From: Longimicrobium terrae
GTDB taxonomy: Bacteria > Gemmatimonadota > Gemmatimonadetes > Longimicrobiales > Longimicrobiaceae
Direction: 5' to 3'
Length of the DNA stretch: 64,000 bases
Assembly (NCBI RefSeq): GCF_014202995.1
Contig: NZ_JACHIA010000004.1
Span: 329,348-393,347, forward strand
Shown here: piece by piece, positions 1 to 25,339 of the stretch
How positions within the stretch are numbered: position 1 is the stretch's first letter
How the letters are laid out: every line of letters starts with the position of its first letter
Notes under the pieces: generated by a model
What the model was told of the DNA's origin: nothing
Databases searched by the model: none
The model's input: the letters and a program-made list of their open reading frames with translations, nothing else
Translations under genes and position numbers: made by a program

Positions 1-890
1 GGCGGATGCGGCAGGCGCTGGGGGTGGAGCTTCCCCTGACGCACGTATTCTCCCATCCCACGGTGGAATCGCTGGCGGCGCGCATCGCCGCGCCGGAGGC
101 CGCCGATCCGGCGGACCGGGCCATTGCCGTCCGCGCGGCGGGTTCGGAGCGCCCGCTCTTCTTGGCGTACACGGCCGCCGGGGCCACCGCCTACGCGCAG
201 GTGCTGCATCCGCACATCCACCCGGACGTGCCGGTGTACGCGCTTCCGGCGCCGGCCTTTTCCGATGGGCAGCCGCGGACGGTGGAGCAGATGGCGGCGC
301 GCCTGGTGCGGATGATCCGCGAGGTGCAGCCCGCCGGGCCGTACCGCGTCGGGGGATGGTCGTTCGGCGGCGTGCTGGCGTACGAGACCGCCGCGCAGCT
401 CATCGCCCAGAACGAGACGGTGGAGTTCGTGGGGATGCTGGATACGTACGCCCCGGAGTACTTCCGCCTCATGCACGCGGCGGAGGCGGAGGCGGACGGT
501 CTGAGCGAGGCGGACGGGTCCGCCGATGGGGCGGAGGATGCGGATCTGGAGGCGCAGGTGGACCGGCTGCGGGCGGAGGGCAGGCTTCCCGCTCACGTGA
601 CGGCCGCGCACTTCCGGGAGACGCGCAAGCGCGGGCGCCTGAACGAGGAGGCGGTGCGGGGCTATCATCCCCGGCCGCTCCCCGTGGCCGTTGACCTCTT
701 TCCCGCGCAGGAGGGGTTGATGGATGACCCGTCGCGCGGCTGGCGGGACCTGCTCCCCGATGGATCGCTCCGGCTGACGACCGTGCCGGGAACGCACTCG
801 TCCATGATGGGCGCGCCCAACGCGGCCGTGCTGGGCGAGGCGCTGACCCGGATTCTGCGGGCGGCGGCGGAGACCGGCACCCCGGCGTAA
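1..890 (+). CDS. NRPS C-terminus: end of carrier domain plus type I thioesterase (5' partial)
   Basis: The open frame runs in from the left edge, so this is the end of an upstream NRPS. The first residues are the last helix of a carrier domain (RMRQALGVELPLTHVFSHP). An alpha/beta-hydrolase thioesterase follows, which would release the finished peptide by hydrolysis or cyclisation in the cytoplasm. The nucleophile motif GWSFGG is near nt 355-372, the probable acid is in GMLDTY (about nt 435-450), and the probable catalytic histidine is in PGTHSSMM (about nt 787-810). A low-complexity Glu/Ala/Asp insertion lies in the lid region (about nt 475-560). It closely resembles the thioesterase at the end of the NRPS at 31855-42522, so the two lines probably share an ancestor. 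Stop TAA is at 888-890 and a strong hairpin follows, so this ends its transcription unit. The internal ATG at position 6 is not the real start. Confidence 0.93.
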   Translation, partial: RMRQALGVELPLTHVFSHPTVESLAARIAAPEAADPADRAIAVRAAGSERPLFLAYTAAGATAYAQVLHPHIHPDVPVYALPAPAFSDGQPRTVEQMAARLVRMIREVQPAGPYRVGGWSFGGVLAYETAAQLIAQNETVEFVGMLDTYAPEYFRLMHAAEAEADGLSEADGSADGAEDADLEAQVDRLRAEGRLPAHVTAAHFRETRKRGRLNEEAVRGYHPRPLPVAVDLFPAQEGLMDDPSRGWRDLLPDGSLRLTTVPGTHSSMMGAPNAAVLGEALTRILRAAAETGTPA

Positions 891-992
891 CGGCGTGATG
901 ACGTGACGGCGGTGCGGTGGAGGTGAACGGCGGATTCGCTGGCGTCTCCCCCGGGAGACCGGCTCCGGGTTCGGTTCCGGAGTGAGGATCAG

Positions 993-1033
993 GACAAAGG
1001 GCCGGACCCCGTGGCGGGGTCCGGCCCTTTGTC
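993..1033 (+). terminator. Intrinsic-type terminator hairpin
   Basis: A perfect 18-bp stem (993-1010 with 1016-1033) encloses a 5-nt loop, about 100 nt after the thioesterase stop. It is very GC-rich, with AAA/TTT near its base. No long T-run follows, so it may work with Rho or act as an mRNA 3' stabiliser. It separates the upstream NRPS unit from the 2121 operon. Confidence 0.8.
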
Positions 1034-1321
1034 GTGTGGTCCAACATCGGATGTCCGACGATCCGCTGAACCGCTGAACCGACGAGTGCAGCTTGTTGCG
1101 GAAAGCCTTGTTCGGCGGCAGGCCGGGAGGCCCCTCCCCCCCGCCCCTCCCCGTGCAAAACTGCCGCACGGAGAGGGGGAGAACTCACACGGGGCGCGAG
1201 GCTTCCGTGCGGGGGAAGCTTCGCCCGTGTTCGCGGGGCGTCGTCCATCCCGGGCTCGCGATTCCGTGGGTTCGGGGCGAGCGCGGGCGGGATGACGGCG
1301 CACGGCGCGAACGCCGGCTCC

Positions 1322-1355
1322 GGCACATCATCCACCTGATCGCGATCCCTGAAAG
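1322..1355 (+). repeat. 34-bp upstream element, copy 1, with palindrome GATCGCGATC
   Basis: This segment matches 42779-42812 at 32 of 34 positions, including an identical 27-nt core. The core contains the perfect 10-bp palindrome GATCGCGATC (1338-1347). It lies about 207 bp upstream of the predicted -35 box. The position suggests an activator or repressor site shared by the two NRPS operons. The function is inferred. Confidence 0.75.
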
Positions 1356-1561
1356 ACGGCGCTTCTACCGCTCATTATACGCCACGTATATGCACTTCGG
1401 AATTCCGCGCAGGTGCAGGCTCCGCCTCGTTTCAGGCGCTCGGGCTGCCCGGCGGGGGACGCGGAGGGCAGGCGGCATCTGGCGCGTGCGGAGAAGGTCC
1501 GGCGCGCGCGGGGGGACCGGGGAGCCGCGCGGGCTCTGGCCCCGCGCGCCGCGGGGGACGG

Positions 1562-1590
1562 TTGAAGTAATGTTATCCGCCAGTTATACT
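1562..1590 (+). promoter_or_regulatory. Sigma70-type promoter of the 2121 NRPS operon
   Basis: The -35 box is TTGAAG (1562-1567), followed by a 17-bp spacer and -10 box TATACT (1585-1590). The whole 29-bp arrangement recurs at 43139-43167 upstream of the second NRPS operon. There the spacer is similar and the -10 is a perfect TATAAT. An AT-containing patch in very GC-rich DNA with optimal spacing, seen twice, makes this a strong candidate. Transcription would start about 520 nt before the start codon. Confidence 0.75.
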
Positions 1591-1782
1591 TGGGCTTCCA
1601 TCCACCCACTCCTCCAGGGTGGCCCCCTCTTCCGGTTGCGCGGCCGACGGTGCACTCCCCTGTGCGCCGAGGCAGGCGAACGCACGAGCAGGACGGCTGC
1701 CACGACTGCCGCGCCACCCGCGGGGACCGGCGCAGCGGGGGAAACAGGCGGCGCGAACGACGGAAACGCGCGCGCCCCGGCC

Positions 1783-1804
1783 GCTGACATTTGGCGCCGG
1801 ATCT
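1783..1804 (+). promoter_or_regulatory. Conserved leader element GCTGACATTT-N6-GGATCT, copy 1
   Basis: GCTGACATTT (1783-1792), six variable bases, then GGATCT (1799-1804). The same two blocks with the same spacing are at 43332-43353. A third shared block, GCTGATCTGCTT, follows at 1934-1945 (other copy 43516-43527). It lies inside the predicted 5' UTR, so it could act as RNA or as a protein site. Confidence 0.5.
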
Positions 1805-2120
1805 AGACACACGACACAAGGCAGGCGCGGTACGCCCGGCCATCCAGGCGCGCGGGCACCCACCTGCCGAGCCCCATGCGAAGGCGGGTCGCGACGAGCG
1901 GGGACGCGCAACGGGATTCCCGCCGCCGTCCCCGCTGATCTGCTTCTGGCCCAGACCGCCCCGCGACCGGGGCAGGCCGCCGTGAGCGGCCTGTTCGCCC
2001 GCCCGTGCTCCCCGACGCCAACACCCGGTCGCGGCAACGGACCGGACCCGCCCGGCTCCCCCGCCCACGCCCCCCGCGGCGTGCGGCCGGGAACGACAAC
2101 CCATCCTCAAAGCAGCGCTC

Positions 2121-15250
<13,130 letters not shown>

Positions 15251-18200
15251 GGCTGCCGCTGTCGTTTGCGCAGCAGGGGCTGTGGTTCGTGGAGCAGCTG
15301 GGCGACCTGGGAAGCACGTACCACATCCCCGTGCGCATGCGGCTGCGGGGCGGTGTGGACCGGGCGGCGCTGGTGCGTGCGCTGGACGGCATCGTGGCCC
15401 GCCACGAGGCCCTGCGCACCACGTTCGCGGAGGTGGACGGCGTGCCCGAGCAGCGCATCGCACCGGTGGAAGGGAGCGGCATCCAGCTGGGGGAGCACGA
15501 CCTGGAGGGCGCGGCGGACCTCGATGCGGAGCTGCGCCGGGTGATCGCCGAGGAGGTGCGCGCGCCGTTCGACCTGCGGCACGGCCCGCTCATCCGCGGA
15601 CGCCTGGTGCGCCTGGCCGCGGACGACCACGTGCTGCTGGTGACCCTGCACCACATGGTCAGCGACGCGTGGTCCAAGGGGGTGTTCACCCGCGAGCTGT
15701 CCGCGGGCTACGCCGCCGCGCGCGAAGGCCGTCAGGCGGAGCTGCCGCCGCTCCCCGTGCAGTACGCGGACTATGCGGCGTGGCAGCGGCGGCGCGTGGA
15801 GGGCGAGGGAATCGCGAAGCAGGCGGACTTCTGGAAGCGCACGCTCGCCGGGGTGCCGCAGCTGCTGGAGCTTCCCACGGACCGCCCGCGCCCCGCGCAC
15901 GTGGACCACACGGGCGAGCGGCTGTGGGTGGGCCTGGACGAGGAGCTGACGGCGGGGCTCAAGGCCCTCTCGCTGCGGCACGGCACCACGCTCTTCATGA
16001 CGCTGCTGGCGGGCTGGGCGACGGTGCTGGGCCGCCTTTCGGGGCAGGACGACGTGGTGATCGGCACGCCCATGGCCGGGCGTGAACGGCGGGAGACGGA
16101 GGGGTTGATCGGCTTCTTCGTCAACACGCTGGCCGTGCGCACGGACCTGTCCGGCGCGCCGACCGTGGCGGAGCTGCTGGCCCGCGTCCGCACGCGGGCG
16201 CTGGAGGCGCAGCACCAGCAGGACATCCCCTTTGAGCAAGTGGTGGAGCTCATCCGCCCCACCCGCAGCCTGGCGCATTCTCCCCTCTTTCAGGTGACTT
16301 TCGCCTGGCAGAACGTCCCCGAGGGAGACGGCTCCTCGCTCCAGGGGCTGGCGGTGGGCGGCATGCGGTCCGGCACCTTTGAAACGCAGGCCAAGTTCGA
16401 TCTGTCGCTCGCGCTGCGGGAGACGGGGGGCCGCATCACCGGCGATCTGACGTACGCCACGTCGCTCTTCGACAGGGCGACGGTGGAGCGCTGGGGCGGC
16501 TACCTGCGGCGCGTGCTGGAGCAGATGGTGGCGGATGACGGGCAGCGCGTGGAGCGGCTGTCCATGCTGTCCGCGGAAGAGCGTACGCAGGTGCTGGAGG
16601 AGTGGAACCGGACGGATGCGGATTACCCGCAGTCGTCGTGCATCCACGAACTCTTTCAGGCCCGGGCGGCGGAGGCGCCGGACGCACCGGCCGTCGTCTG
16701 CGAAGGCGAGTCGCTGACGTACGCGGAGCTGAACACGCGCGCGAACCGCCTGGCGCACCACCTCCGCGCGCTGGGCGTGGGGCCGGACGTGCGCGTGGCG
16801 ATCTGCGTGGAACGCAGCCCGGAGATGCTCGTCGGCCTGCTGGGCATCCTGAAGGCGGGCGGCGCGTACGTGCCGCTGGATCCGGCGTATCCCGCGGAGC
16901 GGCTGGCGTACCTGCTGGCGGACAGCGCCCCGGCCGCGGTGCTGACGCAGGCGGCGCTGCGCGACCGGGTCGCCGGGCTGGACGTGCCGGTGATCGAACT
17001 GGACGCGGCCGCGCCGGCGTGGGCGGACCAGCCCGCCACCAATCCGGAGCCGGGCGCGCTTACGCCGGCTCACGTGGCGTACGTCATCTACACCTCCGGC
17101 TCCACCGGCCGCCCCAAGGGCGTAATGGTGGCGCACGCGAGCCTGGTGAACCTGGTGCAGTGGCACCGCGCGGCGTTCGGCGTGGGGCGGGGGACGCGCT
17201 CGTCCAGCGTCGCGAGCCTGGGCTTCGACGCGGCGGCATGGGAGATCTGGCCCCCGCTGGCCGCCGGGGGCGAGCTGGCCCTGCCCGGTCGCGGCCGGGT
17301 GGACCCGGACGACATCCTGGACTGGTGGGACGGGCAGACGCTGGACGTGAGCTTTCTCCCCACGCCCATGGCCGAGTACGCGTTCAGCCGCGGGGTGCGG
17401 GAGGGCACGGTGCGCACGCTGCTGGTGGGCGGCGACCGCCTGCGCCGGATGCCGGCGGAGCCCATCCCATTCCGCCTGGTGAACAACTACGGCCCCACGG
17501 AAACCACCGTGGTGGCCACCTCCGGCGATGTGCGGGGATCGGCTGCGCCGGACATCGGCCGGCCGATCGCGAACGCGCGGACGTACCTGCTGGACGGCGC
17601 GGGCGAGCTGGTGCCCCTGGGCGTGGCGGGCGAGCTGTACGTGGGCGGGCCGCAGGTGGCGCGCGGTTACCTGGGGCGTCCCGGGCTGACGGCGGAGCGC
17701 TTCGTCCCTGACGCGTTCGGCGCGGAGCCGGGGGCGCGGCTGTACCGCACCGGCGACCTGTGCCGGTGGACGCCGGACGGGACGCTGGATTTCGTCGGCC
17801 GCACGGACCACCAGGTCAAGGTTCGCGGCTTCCGCATCGAACCGGGGGAGATCGAGGCGCGGCTGGCGGAGCACCCGGACGTGCGCGAGGCCGTGGTCCT
17901 GGTGCGCGAGGACGCGCCCGGCCAGGCGCGGCTCGTGGCCTACGCCATCGGCGGCGCGGGCGCGGAGGAGCTGCGCGCCCACCTCGCCGCGACGCTGCCC
18001 GCGCACATGGTTCCCGCCGCCTTCGTGCGCGTGGACGCGTGGCCGCTCACGCCCAACGGCAAGCTGGACCGCGGCGCCCTTCCCGCGCCCGGGGGCGACG
18101 CATTCGCCGCCCGCGCGTACGAGGAGCCCGCGGGGGAGACGGAAGAGGCGCTGGCGGAGATCTGGGCCGAGGTGCTGGGCGTGGAGCGGGTGGGCCGCCG

Positions 18201-21200
18201 GGACGACTTCTTCGGCCTGGGCGGGCACTCGCTGCTGGCCGTGCAGGTGATCTCCCGCGTGCGGCAGGCGCTGGGCGCGGAGGCGGCGCTGCGCGAGCTG
18301 TTCACCCATCCCGTGCTGGCGGATTTTGCGCGGGAGCTGGACGGGGCCGCGCGGGCGGCGCTTCCGCCCATCGAGCCCGCGCCCCGAGACGGGCCGGTGC
18401 CGCTGTCGTTCGCGCAGCAGCGGCTGTGGTTCCTGGAGCAGATGGGGAACCTGGGGAGCGCGTACCACATCCACCGTCCCGTGCGCCTGCGGGGGGAGCT
18501 GGACCGTGCCGCGCTCGTGGCGGCGCTGGACGGCATCGTGGCCCGCCACGAGTCGCTGCGCACCACCTTCGTGCGCGGCGACGGCGTCCCCGGGCAGCGC
18601 ATCGCCCCGGCGGACGGGAGCCGCTTCGCTCTCGTGGAGCACAACTTCGCCGGGCGCGACGACGCGGAGGCCGAGCTCGCGCGGCTGCTGGCGGAGGAGG
18701 TGCGGGCGCCCTTCGGCCTGGAGCAGGGCCCGCTCATCCGCGGGCGGCTGGTGCGGCTGGCGGCGGACGAGCACGTGCTGCTGGTGACCATGCACCACAT
18801 CGTCAGCGACGGGTGGTCCATGGGGGTGCTGTTCGGAGAGCTGGCGGCGCTGTACGCCGCGCACCACGCGGGGCGCGCGCCGGAGCTGGCCCCGCTCGCC
18901 GTGCAGTACGCGGACTACGCGGTGTGGCAGCGCCGCTGGGTGGAGGGCGACGTGCTGCGCGAGCAGGGGGACTACTGGACGCGCACGCTGGCGGGCGCGC
19001 CGGACGTGCTGGAACTTCCCGCGGACCGTCCCCGCCCGGCGCAGGTGGACCACGCGGGGGCGATGGCGGGGCTGGAGCTGGACGCGGAAGTCACGGCGGG
19101 GCTCAAGGCGCTTTCCCGCCGGCACGGCACCACGCTGTTCATCACCCTCATGGCCGGATGGGCGGTGGTGCTCAGCCGGCTCGCGGGGCGGGACGACGTG
19201 GTGGTGGGCACGCCCGCGGCCAATCGCGGGCGGCGGGAGATCGAGGGGCTGATCGGCTTCTTCGTCAACACGCTGGCGGTGCGGATGGACCTGTCTGGCG
19301 CGCCGACGGTGGCGGAGCTGCTGGGGCGGGTGAAGGAGCGGGCGCTGGGCGCGCAGCATCACCAGGACATCCCCTTTGAGCAGGTGGTGGAGCGGGCCGC
19401 GCCGGTGCGCAGCATGGCGCATCACCCCCTCTTTCAGGTGATGTTCACCTGGCAGGCAGCGGCCCAGCGGAGCGGCCTCGTCCTTCCCGGGCTGGAGGTG
19501 CGCGGGGCGGGGGCGGGGTCCGCGCAGGTGCGGGCCAAGTTCGATCTCTCCCTCGCCACGTGGGAGCAGGACGGGCGCATCCTGGGCGCGCTCACCTACG
19601 CCACCGCGCTCTTCGATCAGACCACGGCGGAGCGCTTCGCGGACTGCCTGCGCCAGGTGCTGACGGCGATGGCCGCGGACGAGCACCGCTCCGTGTCGCG
19701 GCTGCCCATGCTGCCGCCGCACGAGCGCGCGCGGGTGCTGGAGGAGTGGAACCGCACCGGCGCCGAATACCCGGACGCGGCGTGCGTCCACGAGCTCTTT
19801 CAGCAGCAGGCGGCGCGCACGCCGGATGCCGTCGCCGTGGAGTACGGGGACGGCGCGCTGGCGTACGGCGAGCTGAACGCGCGGGCCAACCGGCTGGCGT
19901 GCCACCTGCGCGCGCTGGGCGTGGGGCCTGATGCGCGGGTAGCGCTGTGCGTGGAGCGCGGCCCGGAGCTGGTGCCGGCGATGCTGGCCGTTCTCAAGGC
20001 CGGGGGCGCGTACGTGCCGCTGGATCCGTCGTATCCGGAAGATCGGCTGCGCTACATGCTGGCCGACAGCCGCCCGTCGGTGCTGCTGGCCTCCCCCGCG
20101 CAGGCGCAGCGGCTGGCGGGGAGCGGCGTGCCGGTCATCGACCCGGCGGACACGGAGGCGTGGGCGCACCACCCCGCCGCCGATCCGCGGCCGGCCGGGC
20201 TCTCGCCGGACCACCTGTGCTACGTCATCTACACTTCCGGCAGCACCGGCCGGCCCAAGGGCGTGGCGGTTCCGCACCGCGGCGTGCTGAGCCTGCTGGC
20301 CGACGTGCAGCGCCGCGCGCCGCTGGGTGAGGGCGACGCGTGCAGCGTGTGGACCAGCACCAGCTTCGACGTTTCCGTCTACGAGATCTTTTCCGCGCTC
20401 CTTGCCGGTGCGCGGCTGTGCATTCCCGGCGACGAACTGCGGCTGCAGGCCGGCGCCTTTCTGGACTGGATGGAGGATCGCGGCGTCAGCGGCGCCTACC
20501 TTCCCCCGCACCTCGTCCCCGCGCTGCACGACCGCGTGGCCGCCGCGCCGGAACGCACCCGTCTGCGGCGCCTGCTGGTGGGGGTGGAGCCGATCGCCGA
20601 GCCGCTGCTGGCCGGCATCCGCGCGGCCGTTCCCGGGCTGCGCATCCTCAACGGCTACGGGCCCACGGAAACCACCATCTGCGCCACGCTCTACGACGTG
20701 CCGCTCCAGGCGCGGGGTGACGGGCCGGCGCCCATCGGCGCGCCATCGGCCAACACGCGCGTCTTCGTGCTGGACGCGGCGGGCGAGCCGGTGCCGGTGG
20801 GGGTGGCGGGGGAGCTGTACGCGGGGGGCGTGCAGGTGGCGCGCGGCTACCTGGACCGCCCCGCGCTGACGGCGGAGCGCTTTGTTCCCGACGCGTTCGG
20901 CGCGGAGCCGGGGGCGCGGCTGTACCGCACGGGCGACCTGTGCCGCTGGACGGCGGAGGGGACGCTGGAGTTCGCCGGCCGCGCCGACCACCAGGTCAAG
21001 GTGCGCGGGTTCCGCATCGAGCCGGGGGAGATCGAGTCGCGGCTGCTGGAGCACCCGGACGTGCGCGCCGCGGTGGTCGTGGCGCGCGAAGACGCGCCGG
21101 GCGACACGCGCCTGGTGGCGTACGTGGCAGCGGAGGCGCCGGTGGCCGCGGACGCCCTGCGCGCGCACCTGGCCGAGCGCCTGCCCGCCTACATGGTCCC

Positions 21201-24200
21201 GGCGGCGTTCGTGCGGCTGGACGAGTTCCCGCGCACGCCCAACGGCAAGGTGGACCGCGGGGCGCTCCCCGCGCCGGAGGGCGACGCCTTTGCCGCCCGC
21301 GCGTACGAGGAGCCCGCGGAAGGCACCGAAGAGGCGCTGGCGGAGATCTGGGCGGAGGTGCTGGGCGTGGAGCGGGTGGGCCGCTGGGACGACTTCTTCG
21401 CGCTGGGCGGGCACTCGCTGCTGGCGGTGCAGGTGATCTCCCGCGTGCGGCAGGTGCTGGAGGTGGAGGTCGCGCTGGGCGAGCTGTTCACCCGCCCGGT
21501 GCTCGCCGACTTCGCGCGCGAGCTGGAGACGGCGGCGCGGGCGGATCTGCCGCCCATCGAACCCGCGGACCGCGGAGCGCGGCTCCCGCTGTCGTTCGCG
21601 CAGCAGCGGCTGTGGTTTCTGGAGCAGCTGGGAAGCCTGGGCACCGCGTACCACATCCACCGTCCCCTGCGCCTGCGGGGCGTGCTGGACCGCGAGGCGC
21701 TGGTGCGCGCGCTGGACGGCATCGTGGCGCGCCACGAGTCGCTGCGCACCACCTTTACGGAGGTGGACGGCATTCCCGGACAGCGCATCGCGCCGGCCGG
21801 GACGGGCGGCTTTCCCCTGCTGGAGTACGACCTGGCCGGCCACCCCGGCGCGGAGGCGGAGTTCCGCCGGCTGATGGCGGAGAACGCGCGCGCCCCGTTC
21901 GACTTGGCGAACGGGCCGCTCATCCGCGGCCGGCTGATCCGGCTGGCGGAGGACGACAGCGTGCTGCTGCTGACCATGCACCACATCGTCAGCGACGGCT
22001 GGTCCATGGGGGTGCTCACCACCGAACTTTCCGCGCTCTACGCCGCCCACCGCGACGGGGCGGAGCCGCACCTTCCCGCGCTCCCCGTGCAGTACGCGGA
22101 CTACGCGGCGTGGCAGCGGCGCTGGGTGGGCGGCGAGGTGCTGGGGGAGCAGACGGCCTACTGGACGGGGATGCTCGCCGGCGCGCCGGAGCGGCTGGAA
22201 CTGCCCGCCGACCACCCGCGCCCGGCGCGGATGGACCACACGGGGGCGCAGCTGGGGGTGGAGCTGGACGCGGAGCTCACGGCCGGGCTCAAGGCCCTTT
22301 CCCGTCGGCACGGCACCACGCTGTTCATGACGCTGCTGGCCGGGTGGGCCGTGGTGCTGGGCCGGCTTTCCGGGCAGTCCGACGTGGTGATCGGCACGCC
22401 GACGGCGGGGCGCGGGCGGCGGGAGATCGAAGGGCTGATCGGCTTCTTCGTCAACACGCTGGCCGTGCGGGTGGACCTGTCGGACGCGCCCACGGTGGAG
22501 GAGCTGCTGGGGCGGGTGAAGAAGCGGGCGCTGGGCGCGCAGCATCACCAGGACATCCCCTTTGAGCAGGTGGTGGAGCTGCTGGACCCGGTGCGCAGCC
22601 TGGCGCACCATCCGCTCTTTCAGGTGATGTTCACCTGGCAGAACGTGCCGCGTGGCAACCTGGACCTGCCGGGGCTGAACGTGGGCGGCGTGGCCGGCGC
22701 GGGCGCGGGCGCCGCGGACGTGCAGGCCAAGTTCGATCTCTCGCTGTCGCTGCGCGAGGTCAAGGGGCGTATCGTGGGGAGCATCACCTACGCCACGGCG
22801 CTGTTTGAACGCGAGACGGTGGATCGCTGGGCGGGCTATCTGCGGCAGGTGCTTCAGGAGATGGCCGCGGATGATCGTCTGGGCGTCGACCGCGTGTCGC
22901 TGCTGCCGGCCGAGGAGCGCGCGCGGGTGGTGGAAGAGTGGAACGCGACCGACGCGCCGTATCCGCGCGAGCTGTGCACGCACCAGCTGTTCGAACGGCA
23001 GGTGGAGCGCACGCCGGACGCCATCGCGGTCAACGGAGAAGACGGGACGCTCACCTACGCGGAGCTGAACGCGCGCGCCAACCGCCTGGCGCACCACCTG
23101 ATCGGGCTCGGCGTCGGTCCGGACATCCTGGTGGGGCTCTGCATGGAGCGGGGGCTGGAGATGGCGGTCGGTGTGCTGGCCGTCCTCAAGGCGGGCGGCG
23201 CGTACGTCCCGCTGGATCCGGATTATCCCGCGGACCGGCTGCGCTTCATGGTGGAGGACAGCCATCCCGCCGCCCTGCTGGCCTCCCGCGTTCCCGAGTC
23301 GCTGGTGGATGGGCTGACGGAGGGAAGCGGCGTTCCCGTCATCCGCATCGAGACGGATGGACAGGCGTGGGCGGACCGGCCGGAGAGCAACCCGGCGCGG
23401 ACGGACGTGCATCCGGAGCACCTGGTCTACTGCATCTACACGTCCGGATCGACGGGCAGGCCCAAGGGGGTGATGAACCACCACGGCTGCCTGGTGAACC
23501 GGCTGTCGTGGGGCGCCCGCGTGTGGACGATGAGCGCGGACGACGTGGTGATGTGCAAGACGTCGCTCAGCTTCGACGGGCACATCCGCGAGATGTTCCT
23601 GCCGTGGAGCGTGGGTGCGCGGGTGGCCATGGCGCGTCCCGGCGGCCAGCGCGACCCCGATTACCTGGTGGATCTGATCCGCGCCGAGGGCGTGACCACC
23701 ATGAACATGAACGCCTCCATGCTGCTGGTGCTGCTTGAGCATCCGCTGATCGAGCAGTGCACGTCGCTGCGGCAGCTGCTGGTGGGCGGCGAGGCGCTTC
23801 CCGGCACCGGGCTCACCCGCCTGCTGGAGCGGCTTCCGGCGACGGCGCTGCACATCACCTACGGCCCCAGCGAGGCCGCCACGGCGATGACGGCCATGCA
23901 CTGCGGGCCGGAGCAGGCCCGCGCCACCGTGCCCATCGGCCGCCCGACGGCCAACTCGCGCGTGTACCTGCTGGACGCGGCCGGCGGCCCCGTTCCCGTG
24001 GGCGTGACGGGCGAGCTGTTCATCGGCGGGGACAGCGTGTGCCGCGGCTACCTGGACCGCCCCGGACTGACGGCGGAGCGCTTCGTCCCCGACCCGTTCG
24101 GCGCGGAGCCGGGTGAGCGTCTGTACCGCACCGGCGACCTGGGCCGCTGGCTGCCGGACGGAATGATGGAGTTTCTGGGCCGCAACGACTTCCAGGTGAA

Positions 24201-24798
24201 GGTGCGCGGATTCCGCGTGGAGCCGGGCGAGATCGAGGCGCGGCTGCGCGAGCACCCGGGCGTGCGGGAGACGGTCGTCATTGTCCGCGAAGACGTGCCC
24301 GGCGACCGGCGGCTGGTGGCGTACTGGGTGGGGGACGATGCGCTGGAGGTGGATGCGCTGCGGGCCCACCTGGCCGGGCGTCTTCCGGACTACATGATTC
24401 CCGCCGCCTTCGTGCGGCTGGACGCGCTGCCCATGACGCCCAGCGTAAAGCTGGACCGCGCGGCGCTTCCGTCGCCGGAGGGCGGGGCCTACGCCTCGCG
24501 CGAGTACGAGCCGCCGGTGAACGAGACGGAAGAGGCGCTGGCGGAAATCTGGGCCGAGGTGCTGCGCATTGATCGCGTGGGCCGCCGGGACAACTTCTTT
24601 GACCTGGGCGGACACTCGCTCCTGGCGGTGCAGGTGGTGTCGCGCGTGCGGCAGGCGCTGGGGGTGAACCTGCCGCTGGGCGAGCTGTTTACCCGGCCCG
24701 TGCTTCAGGACCTGGCGCAGGAGGTCATGGACGCCCAGCTGGCCCAGTTCGATCCCGCGGAGCTTGCGGAACTGGCCGCGCTGCTCGGCGAGTCGTAG

Positions 24799-25339
24799 CT
24801 GGCGCGACGCTGAACCTGTACGGACAGTGGCCGAAGAGGGTCGGGGTCTGGGCCCCGGCTCCCGGCCCCGCGCCGCCGCCCGCGGGACCGGCATGCACCG
24901 GCGCCCGGCGGGCCCGCCCGCACCGGCGAGCGCCCCGGCCAGCACGGCGGCTGGGTCCGCCATTCAGGCCTCGGGGGTGGCACGAAGCGGCTGATTCCGA
25001 TAGACTTGAGGGCTCTCGCGACCACGCCAGGCTCCCCCGGCGGGCCCGTTTCCCGGGCCCGCAAACGGGTGCATGATCTTCGGCCGCTGGCGGTCCTCCC
25101 CCGGCCAACCCTCGCGGCGCCGGCCCGGAACCGGCACCGCGGCGCCGGTTCCCGCATCGGGCCCGCACGCCCGGCGTACGGGGGGCCGGGCACGCCATTC
25201 CCGCATTGGTGCGTCTGAAAAGGAATCGCGGCCCCGCGGCGTGCGCCGGCGGGGCGGCGGCGATCCGTACCGCAGTCAAGGGCGCCCGTGTCCAGGGGGC
25301 CGCACCCCCTCCCCCCTTTCGTGGCCGACCGTACCCTTG
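24799..25339 (+). other. 541-bp spacer between NRPS C and D
   Basis: No gene is supported here. The region is extremely GC-rich and contains small inverted repeats. The clearest is a 9-bp stem at 25040-25048 with 25054-25062 and loop TTTCC. I could not identify a convincing promoter, so D and E may be read through from C or have their own weak promoter. Confidence 0.5.

Larger units (their letters stand above)
1034..2120 (+). other. Long non-coding leader and promoter region of the first NRPS operon
   Basis: No convincing gene is seen here. Frames open across it lack family resemblance and arise from GC bias. It holds a 34-bp element (1322-1355), a sigma70-like promoter (1562-1590) and conserved leader blocks at 1783-1804 and 1934-1945. 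All of these recur in the same order upstream of the NRPS at 43545. The predicted 5' UTR is about 520 nt. Confidence 0.7.

Noticed and set aside
1093..1806. Open frame of 237 codons in the first leader region
   Set aside because: No family resemblance, and it crosses the promoter and conserved leader elements; typical GC-bias frame.
25073..25339. Upstream start giving NRPS D 89 extra residues
   Set aside because: The extra part is Arg/Gly/Pro-rich, unlike the start of any paralogue; ATG 25340 gives the expected docking helix.
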